Shown here piece after piece: positions 6,129 through 11,150 of a stretch of 11,150 nt of DNA. The number at the start of each line of letters is the position of its first letter. Within the stretch, counting starts at the first letter, position 1. The stretch comes from Gammaproteobacteria bacterium (GTDB lineage Bacteria > Pseudomonadota > Gammaproteobacteria > Pseudomonadales > Pseudohongiellaceae). The stretch is taken from assembly GCA_003556835.1 (NCBI GenBank), contig PWQG01000307.1, forward strand, positions 1-11,150. The letters run 5' to 3'. The notes beneath the pieces are model-generated. The model searched no databases. It worked only from the letters and a program-made list of their open reading frames with translations, and was not told where the DNA came from. The translations under genes and the position numbers were made by a program.

Positions 6129-7346
6129 ATGAAGCGTGTTGTTGTCACCGGAATCGGTATCGTGTCCTGCCTGGGCAATGACCGGAACACCGTTCTTGAG
6201 GCCCTGCGCGAAGGGCGCAGCGGCATCCGCTACAACCCCGAATACAAGGAAATGGGGCTGCGCAGCCATATCTCGGGCAGCATCGAAATCGACCTGAGTG
6301 AGCACATCGATCGCAAGATCCTGCGCTTCATGGGGGACGCGGCAGGCTTCAGCTACGTGGCCATGCAGCAAGCCATCGAAGACTCGCAACTGAAGGATGA
6401 GCAGGTCTCCAATGAACGCACCGGCATCATCATGGGAGCTGGCGGTTCATCCACGGCAGATCAGGTTGAAGCGGCGGACATCCTGCGCACCAAGGGGCTA
6501 CGCCGCATTGGTCCATACCGCGTGACACGCACCATGGGCAGCACCGTCTCCGCCTGCCTCGCCACCCCTTTCAAGATCAAGGGTGTCAACTACTCCATTT
6601 CCTCGGCCTGTGCGACCAGCGCACACTGCATTGGCAACGCCATGGAACTGATCCAGCTGGGCAAGCAGGACGTGGTCTTTGCCGGCGGTGGTGAATCCGA
6701 GCACTGGACCCTGACCAATATGTTTGATGCCATGGGTGCGCTTTCCACCAAGTACAATGACTCACCCGAGAAGGCCTCGCGACCCTTCGACACCGAACGC
6801 GACGGCTTTGTCATCGCTGGCGGTGGAGCGGTGCTGGTCATCGAGTCGCTCGAGCATGCACAGAAACGGGGCGCAAAAATCTACGCAGAACTCACCGGTT
6901 ATGGCGCCACCTCGGACGGCTACGACATGGTGGCCCCGTCCGGGGAAGGTGGCGCCCGCGCCATGCGTATGGCCCAGCAGACAGCCACGCGCGACATCGA
7001 TTACCTCAATACCCACGGCACCAGCACGCCCGCCGGAGACATCTCCGAGCTGAAAGCCATCCGCGATGTCTTCGGGGACAAGGCGCCGATACTGAATTCG
7101 ACCAAGTCACTGACGGGCCATTCCCTGGGCGCCACCGGCGCCCAGGAAGCGATCTACAGCCTGCTGATGATGGAAAACAGTTTTGTCTCGGCCTCGGCCA
7201 ACATCGACGAACTGGTGCCGGAAGCGGAAGGCCTGAACATCGCCCGGGAGCGCATGGACAACGTCCGCCTGGATGCAATCATGTCCAACAGCTTCGGCTT
7301 CGGAGGCACCAATGCCTGCCTGGTATTCGAACGCTATGCCGAGTAA
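6129..7346 (+). CDS. fabB: Beta-ketoacyl-ACP synthase I FabB
   Basis: Condenses malonyl-ACP with acyl-ACP, including the cis-3-decenoyl-ACP made by FabA, so it is needed for unsaturated fatty acids. It has 405 residues, one fewer than E. coli FabB, and aligns throughout. The thiolase-fold Cys-His-His triad is Cys161 in SISSACATSAHC (156-167), His296 in NTHGTSTPAGD (294-304) and His331 in SLTGHSLGATG (327-337). The C-terminal MSNSFGFGGTNA is present. The start at 6129 has SD GAGG at 6120-6123 with 5-nt spacing. A TTG six codons upstream is in frame but lacks an SD and would extend beyond the usual MKR-VVVTG N-terminus. The 3' end overlaps the next gene by 11 nt. Confidence 0.97.
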   Translation: MKRVVVTGIGIVSCLGNDRNTVLEALREGRSGIRYNPEYKEMGLRSHISGSIEIDLSEHIDRKILRFMGDAAGFSYVAMQQAIEDSQLKDEQVSNERTGIIMGAGGSSTADQVEAADILRTKGLRRIGPYRVTRTMGSTVSACLATPFKIKGVNYSISSACATSAHCIGNAMELIQLGKQDVVFAGGGESEHWTLTNMFDAMGALSTKYNDSPEKASRPFDTERDGFVIAGGGAVLVIESLEHAQKRGAKIYAELTGYGATSDGYDMVAPSGEGGARAMRMAQQTATRDIDYLNTHGTSTPAGDISELKAIRDVFGDKAPILNSTKSLTGHSLGATGAQEAIYSLLMMENSFVSASANIDELVPEAEGLNIARERMDNVRLDAIMSNSFGFGGTNACLVFERYAE

Positions 7347-7833
7347 ACGCTGCCGGGTCACAGCCATGACCGGCCTGCTGGCCCTGTTGCTGTCCACTCT
7401 GGCCGGCGCCCAGACCGACCGTCTCGGTAGCCAGGGTGGCAGCCTGTTTGACGAACAACCACGCTTCCTGCCAGTGGACGAGGCATTCCCCTATCACCTT
7501 TCGCTGGACTCAGGGCAGCAGGTCTCGATCCACTGGAACGTGGCAGAAGGCTACTACCTCTACCGCGAACAGTTCGACTTTCAATTGACCACTGCGGATG
7601 CAGGCCCGATTGTGGTGCATTTGCCCGATGGAACGCCCCATCATGATGCCTACTTCGGCGACGTGGAGGTCTATTATGGCGCGCTCCGGGTGCGCCTGAC
7701 CCTGCCCGATGACACCCCCACAGATCAGGCGCTCAGCCTGCGACTGCGATTCCAGGGCTGCGCCGAAGCCGGTCTCTGTTACCCTCCGGAATCCCGGGAA
7801 ATCAAAATCCCCGCCCGTCAGCGCGACCAGTAG
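7336..7833 (+). CDS. Stand-alone DsbD alpha-domain (nDsbD-like) periplasmic protein
   Basis: A 165-residue protein matching only the periplasmic N-terminal domain of thiol:disulfide interchange protein DsbD, which passes electrons to DsbC, DsbG or CcmG. A signal peptide is visible: basic MPSKRCR, hydrophobic core 11-23 and AGA before Q26. Matches to E. coli DsbD are RFLPVDEAF (43-51), EGYYLYREQ (71-79), the cap-loop region DAYFG (104-108) and QGCAEAGLCYPPE (140-152). Redox Cys142 and Cys148 are six apart, as are C103 and C109. DsbD is normally about 570-600 residues; here the frame ends soon after the domain, and only 97 bp separate it from aroQ, so the membrane and thioredoxin domains are absent rather than frameshifted. 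In P. aeruginosa a full dsbD sits before aroQ. The chosen ATG overlaps the end of fabB with no clear SD, so coupling is likely. An ATG at 7273 inside fabB is also in frame but would spoil the signal peptide. Confidence 0.85.
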   Translation: MPSKRCRVTAMTGLLALLLSTLAGAQTDRLGSQGGSLFDEQPRFLPVDEAFPYHLSLDSGQQVSIHWNVAEGYYLYREQFDFQLTTADAGPIVVHLPDGTPHHDAYFGDVEVYYGALRVRLTLPDDTPTDQALSLRLRFQGCAEAGLCYPPESREIKIPARQRDQ

Positions 7834-7835
7834 GC

Positions 7836-7893
7836 AAAAAAGCTTCGATTCATGGTGAAAAGCCGGTAAAAATCTGAGAAAATGCGGTCAAAA
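7836..7893 (+). promoter_or_regulatory. Phased A-tracts with GGTNAAAA repeats before aroQ (likely curved DNA)
   Basis: A-tracts lie at 7836-7841, 7858-7861, 7868-7872, 7879-7882 and 7890-7893. Their centres are 21, 10.5, 10.5 and 11 bp apart, close to one or two turns of the helix, a pattern known to cause intrinsic curvature. Three belong to GGTNAAAA repeats at 7854-7861, 7865-7872 and 7886-7893. A weak promoter can be drawn here (TTCGAT at 7844-7849, 17 bp, TAAAAA at 7867-7872), but it is poor. The region could drive aroQ-accB-accC-prmA. Confidence 0.4.
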
Positions 7894-7930
7894 TGACAAA
7901 TCCGCTGTTTTTTGGGCAAAGTAGGATTCC

Positions 7931-8380
7931 ATGGCGACAATTCTGGTATTGCACGGCCCCAACCTGAATCTGCTGGGTAGCCGTGAACCATCCCTTTATG
8001 GGGCCGATACCCTGGACAGCATCCATGCGCGACTGCAGGACCGCTGCCTGGACAGCGGCCACCACCTGCTGACCCTGCAGAGCAATGCCGAATACGAACT
8101 CATCGAACGTCTGCATGATGCGCGCCGTGAAGGCGTCAACTTCATCATCTTCAACCCGGCAGCGTTCACGCATACCAGCATCGCCCTGCGTGATGCACTG
8201 CTGGCCGTGGAGATTCCCTTTATCGAGGTGCATCTTTCGAACGTCCATCAGCGCGAAGCATTCCGGCAACACTCTTACTTCTCCGATATTGCCCAGGGCT
8301 GCATCATCGGACTGGGAGCAACCGGCTACGAACTGGCCCTTGAAGCTGCGCTGAAACAGCTTGGAGCTGAAAGCCAATAA
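7931..8380 (+). CDS. aroQ: Type II 3-dehydroquinate dehydratase
   Basis: Dehydrates 3-dehydroquinate to 3-dehydroshikimate in the shikimate pathway; type II enzymes are dodecamers of a flavodoxin-like fold. It has 149 residues, the usual length. Visible are VLHGPNLNLLGSREPSLYG at 6-24 with catalytic Tyr23, LQSNAEYELI at 49-58, FNPAAFTHTS at 74-83 with Asn75 and His81, EVHLSNVHQREAFR at 99-112 with His101 and Arg112, and GLGATGYELAL at 128-138. The start has AGGA at 7923-7926, 4 nt from the ATG. accB follows after 45 nt. Placement directly before accB-accC-prmA is the common gammaproteobacterial arrangement. No missing residue is seen. Confidence 0.97.
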   Translation: MATILVLHGPNLNLLGSREPSLYGADTLDSIHARLQDRCLDSGHHLLTLQSNAEYELIERLHDARREGVNFIIFNPAAFTHTSIALRDALLAVEIPFIEVHLSNVHQREAFRQHSYFSDIAQGCIIGLGATGYELALEAALKQLGAESQ

Positions 8381-8425
8381 ACCATAGAAAAAGTCAACGA
8401 TAACAGACAGAGTACGAGACCCCAT

Positions 8426-8878
8426 ATGGATATCAGAAAAGTAAAGAAACTGATCGAATTACTGGAATCCTCGGATGTGGCCGAGATCGAAATCAAGGAA
8501 GGCGAGGAAGCCGTCCGCATCAGCCGCATCAGTCGCGCCGCGCCGCAACCCGCACCGGTCAGCGCTCCGGCTCCAGCGCCGGCTGCCGCCGAGGCACCCG
8601 CTCCTGCGGCCGCATCGGGCAGCGAGGAAAGCCAGCAATCCCGGGGTAATGTCGTCAAATCACCAATGGTCGGCACTTTTTATCGCTCACCGTCGCCCTC
8701 CTCACCACCATTTGTCGAAGTCGGCCAGCACGTCAAGGCCGGTGATGTGATCTGTATCGTCGAGGCGATGAAGATGATGAACCAGATCGAAGCCGATCAC
8801 AGCGGCGTGGTCGAGGCAGTTCTTGTGGAAGACGGTGAGCCGGTCGAATTCGATCAGGTTCTTGTGACCATCGTATAA
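8426..8878 (+). CDS. accB: Biotin carboxyl carrier protein of acetyl-CoA carboxylase
   Basis: Carries the biotin that shuttles CO2 between biotin carboxylase (AccC) and carboxyltransferase (AccA/AccD) in malonyl-CoA synthesis. It has 150 residues (E. coli 156). The N-terminal part, MDIRKVKKLIELLESSDVAE, resembles the AccC-binding segment of other BCCPs. A flexible Ala/Pro-rich linker covers about 38-65. The biotinyl domain runs from about 75 to the end, with SPMVGTFYRSPSPSSPPFVE (79-98) including the BCCP thumb region and biotin acceptor Lys116 in VEAMKMMNQ (112-120). Its SD (GAGA at 8416-8419) is weak. accC follows after 36 nt. In E. coli AccB represses its own operon; nothing here tests that. 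Confidence 0.97.
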   Translation: MDIRKVKKLIELLESSDVAEIEIKEGEEAVRISRISRAAPQPAPVSAPAPAPAAAEAPAPAAASGSEESQQSRGNVVKSPMVGTFYRSPSPSSPPFVEVGQHVKAGDVICIVEAMKMMNQIEADHSGVVEAVLVEDGEPVEFDQVLVTIV

Positions 8879-8914
8879 GGCGCTCAGCCGCTCTGGACAA
8901 CAAGGGTTGTATTC

Positions 8915-10273
8915 ATGCTTGAGAAAGTACTCATCGCCAACCGTGGTGAAATTGCACTGCGGATTCTGCGGGCCTGCAAGGAGCTGGGCATCCGCACCGT
9001 AGCCGTACATTCCAGCGCTGACAGGGACCTTATGCATGTGCGCCTGGCGGACGAATCGGTCTGTATCGGCCCACCCAGTGCCGCCGACAGCTACCTGAAC
9101 GTGCCGGCCATCATCAGTGCCACCGAGGTTACCGATGCCGTTGCCATCCACCCCGGTTATGGTTTCCTTTCGGAAAACGCCGACTTCGCCGAGCAGGTGG
9201 AGAAAAGCGGCTTTGTCTTCATCGGCCCGCGGCCCAAGACCATCCGCCTGATGGGAGACAAGGTCTCGGCCATCAACGCCATGATTGAAGCTGGCGTGCC
9301 CACCGTGCCTGGCTCCGATGGGCCGCTCGACAGCAACGCCTCGCGCAGCATGCAGATCGCCCGACGCATTGGCTATCCGGTCATCATCAAGGCCGCCGCC
9401 GGCGGCGGCGGACGCGGCATGCGGGTGGTGCATAACGAGGATGCCCTGCTCAAGGCCATCCAGCTGACCCAGTCCGAGGCGAAGTCGGCCTTCGGCAGTG
9501 ACGTGGTCTATCTGGAGAAATTCCTGGAAAATCCCCGTCATGTGGAAATCCAGGTACTCGGCGACGGCAAAGGCAATGCCATCCATCTGGGCGATCGCGA
9601 CTGCTCCATGCAACGCCGTCATCAGAAGGTACTGGAAGAAGCGCCCGCGCCGGGCATTCCGGATGAGATCCGTAACGAGGTCGCCGAAACCTGTGTGCGC
9701 GCCTGCGAGAAAATGAAGTATCGCGGCGCTGGCACCCTGGAATTTCTCTACCAGGACGAACAGTTCTATTTCATTGAAATGAACACCCGTGTGCAGGTCG
9801 AGCACCCGGTGACCGAAATGATCACCGGCGTGGACATCGTCAAGGAACAGCTGCGCATCGCCGCTGGAGAGGGGCTCTCCCTGAAGCAATCCGACGTGCG
9901 CATTCGCGGTCATGCACTGGAATGCCGGATCAATGCCGAGGATCCCGCCACTTTCATGCCCAGCCCCGGCAAGATCAATCTCTATCATGCTCCTGGGGGC
10001 AATGGTATCCGCGTCGATTCACACATCTACAGCGGCTACACCGTTCCGCCCTACTACGACTCCCTGATCGGCAAGCTGATTTCCTACGGGGATGATCGGG
10101 AACACGCCCTGCGCCGCATGCAGAACGCACTTGATGAAGTACTGCTCGACGGCATCCGCAGCAATGTCCCCCTGCACAAGGACATCCTCAAGGACCCGGG
10201 CTTCCGCAAGGGCGGGGTCAACATCCATTATCTGGAGAAGATGCTCAGCGCCAAGGGCAATCCGGTCAGCTGA
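8915..10273 (+). CDS. accC: Biotin carboxylase subunit of acetyl-CoA carboxylase
   Basis: Carboxylates biotin on AccB using ATP and bicarbonate, the first half of the committed step of fatty acid synthesis. It has 452 residues (E. coli 449) and aligns without gaps through the catalytic core, so E. coli numbering holds: Lys116 in RLMGDKVSA, Lys159 in PVIIKA, the glycine-rich lid AAGGGGRGMR at 161-170, metal ligands Glu276 and Glu288 in FIEMNTR, Arg292 and Glu296. The N-terminus VLIANRGEIALRILRA is the biotin carboxylase signature. The start has AAGGG at 8902-8906, 8 nt from the ATG. prmA follows after 12 nt. A long antisense frame covers most of this gene but is a codon-bias shadow. Confidence 0.98.
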   Translation: MLEKVLIANRGEIALRILRACKELGIRTVAVHSSADRDLMHVRLADESVCIGPPSAADSYLNVPAIISATEVTDAVAIHPGYGFLSENADFAEQVEKSGFVFIGPRPKTIRLMGDKVSAINAMIEAGVPTVPGSDGPLDSNASRSMQIARRIGYPVIIKAAAGGGGRGMRVVHNEDALLKAIQLTQSEAKSAFGSDVVYLEKFLENPRHVEIQVLGDGKGNAIHLGDRDCSMQRRHQKVLEEAPAPGIPDEIRNEVAETCVRACEKMKYRGAGTLEFLYQDEQFYFIEMNTRVQVEHPVTEMITGVDIVKEQLRIAAGEGLSLKQSDVRIRGHALECRINAEDPATFMPSPGKINLYHAPGGNGIRVDSHIYSGYTVPPYYDSLIGKLISYGDDREHALRRMQNALDEVLLDGIRSNVPLHKDILKDPGFRKGGVNIHYLEKMLSAKGNPVS

Positions 10274-10285
10274 AGGAAGACAGGC

Positions 10286-11150
10286 ATGAGCTGGCTGCAG
10301 GTAACAGCGCGCATCCCCAACCGGCAGGCAGAAGCGCTGGAGCAGCGCCTGCTGGAATTGGGTGCGACATCGGTCAGTTTTCTCGATGCCGGCGACGAAC
10401 CGGTGTTCCAGCTGGATAGCCACAGCACACCGCTGTGGCAACACACCCGGGCCAGCGGCCTGTTCGAAGCCGGCTCCGATGTGCAGGCCGTCCAACAGGC
10501 ATTGGCTACGGAATTCGGCTTGAAGATCGGCGACAGCCTGCAACTGGAAACACTGCCGGACCAGGACTGGGAACGCGCCTGGATGGATGACTTCCACCCC
10601 ATGCGCTTCGGCGAACGTCTGTGGATCTGCCCCAGCTGGACCGAGCCACCCGATCCCACTGCCACGAACATCCTGCTCGACCCGGGCCTGGCGTTCGGCT
10701 CTGGAACCCATCCCACCACCGCCCTCTGCCTGGAATGGCTTGACATACAGGCCCGCGAAGGCGCCCTGCAGGACTGTTCCGTGGTGGACTACGGCTGCGG
10801 CTCGGGCATTCTCGCCATCGCCGCTGCGCTACTGGGTGCCGGTTCGGTGGTGGGGGTCGACAACGATCCCCAGGCCGTGACCGCCACCGGCAACAACCGG
10901 GATCTCAACGGCATCGACGCCGCGCGGTTGAGCGTGCATCTTCCGGGCGAACACCCGGCACTGGGGGCCGATATTGTGATTGCCAACATCCTCTCCGGCC
11001 CACTGCAGGAACTGATGCCGATCCTGCGCGACCTGGTCCGCCCTGGCGGACGCATCGTGCTCTCGGGCGTCCTGTCCCAGCAGAGCGAGGAACTGATCGA
11101 GCATTATCGGCAGGACTTCGACATGGCGGCCCCGGTGATCCGGGACGAAT
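10286..11150 (+). CDS. prmA: Ribosomal protein L11 methyltransferase (3' end cut by window)
   Basis: Uses S-adenosylmethionine to trimethylate amino groups of ribosomal protein L11. The frame runs from ATG at 10286 to the window end; 288 residues are visible against 293 in E. coli, so only a few codons should be missing. The N-terminal L11-recognition domain covers about 1-90. The linker DWERAWMDDFHPMRFGERLW (94-113) and DPGLAFGSGTHPTT (132-145) are nearly identical to E. coli. The class I SAM-binding motif is VVDYGCGSGILAIAA at 166-180, with acidic residues at VDND 191-194, and ANIL at 233-236 matches motif IV. SD AAGGA at 10273-10277 is 8 nt from the ATG. Linkage to accBC is widespread in gammaproteobacteria. 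Confidence 0.96.
   Translation, partial: MSWLQVTARIPNRQAEALEQRLLELGATSVSFLDAGDEPVFQLDSHSTPLWQHTRASGLFEAGSDVQAVQQALATEFGLKIGDSLQLETLPDQDWERAWMDDFHPMRFGERLWICPSWTEPPDPTATNILLDPGLAFGSGTHPTTALCLEWLDIQAREGALQDCSVVDYGCGSGILAIAAALLGAGSVVGVDNDPQAVTATGNNRDLNGIDAARLSVHLPGEHPALGADIVIANILSGPLQELMPILRDLVRPGGRIVLSGVLSQQSEELIEHYRQDFDMAAPVIRDE

Noticed and set aside
5571..6389. Open frame of 272 codons antisense to fabA and fabB
   Set aside because: It covers the ends of two secure genes and the gap between them, has no motif and has no supporting SD.
7884..7913. Possible intrinsic terminator between the nDsbD-like gene and aroQ (GCGG/CCGC then six Ts)
   Set aside because: The stem is only 4 bp with a 14-nt loop, and 2 nt separate it from the T run, so it is too weak to call. 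It also overlaps the phased A-tract region.
7834..7930. Frameshifted remainder of dsbD
   Set aside because: Only 97 bp lie between the stop and aroQ, far too little for the missing 400 or so residues, and no membrane-segment coding is seen in any frame.
8702..9988. Open frame of 428 codons antisense to accB and accC
   Set aside because: It lies opposite secure, highly conserved genes and its translation shows no family motif. Long antisense frames are expected in GC-rich genes with biased third positions.

Overview
The window is an ordinary-looking stretch of a GC-rich bacterial chromosome, almost certainly from a gammaproteobacterium. The reasons are FabA and FabB side by side (the anaerobic unsaturated fatty acid route), the conserved order aroQ-accB-accC-prmA downstream of a dsbD-type gene, and close agreement of most proteins with their E. 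coli and Pseudomonas counterparts as I remember them. I cannot fix the genus. I see no mobile element, tRNA, rRNA or CRISPR array. Coding density is very high, with only two sizeable gaps: about 270 bp between galU and fabA, and about 100 bp in front of aroQ.

Layout. (1) Positions 1-3045, plus strand: the 3' part of pgi (glucose-6-phosphate isomerase, cut by the window start), a 468-residue protein joining a RimB-type retropepsin-like domain to a RimK-type ATP-grasp glutamate ligase, and a GNAT acetyltransferase. These are packed with a 2-nt gap and a 4-nt overlap, so they probably form one operon. (2) Positions 3060-5248, minus strand: galU then manB/cpsG, overlapping by 4 nt. They make UDP-glucose and mannose-1-phosphate for surface polysaccharide. 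They converge on the first operon across a 14-nt gap and diverge from fabA. (3) Positions 5517-11150, plus strand: fabA, fabB, a stand-alone DsbD alpha-domain protein, aroQ, accB, accC and prmA (cut a few codons before its end by the window end). This is a fatty-acid-centred block: AccB and AccC supply malonyl-CoA, and FabA/FabB introduce and elongate the cis double bond. AroQ (shikimate pathway) and PrmA (L11 methylation) travel with it, as in other gammaproteobacteria.

Points for a second look. At the place where relatives carry a full-length dsbD, this genome has only the periplasmic N-terminal domain, with an intact signal peptide and both redox cysteines, and nothing of the membrane or thioredoxin domains. 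The RimB-RimK fusion has a changed metal-binding Asn and lacks the His-Arg-Gly-Gly stretch of E. coli RimK. The galU leader holds an 8-bp hairpin with two alternative outer pairings, one of which works better in the galU-strand RNA. The gap before aroQ has A-tracts phased at the DNA helical repeat, three of them inside a GGTNAAAA repeat. I found no wholly new system; these are the departures from a standard layout.
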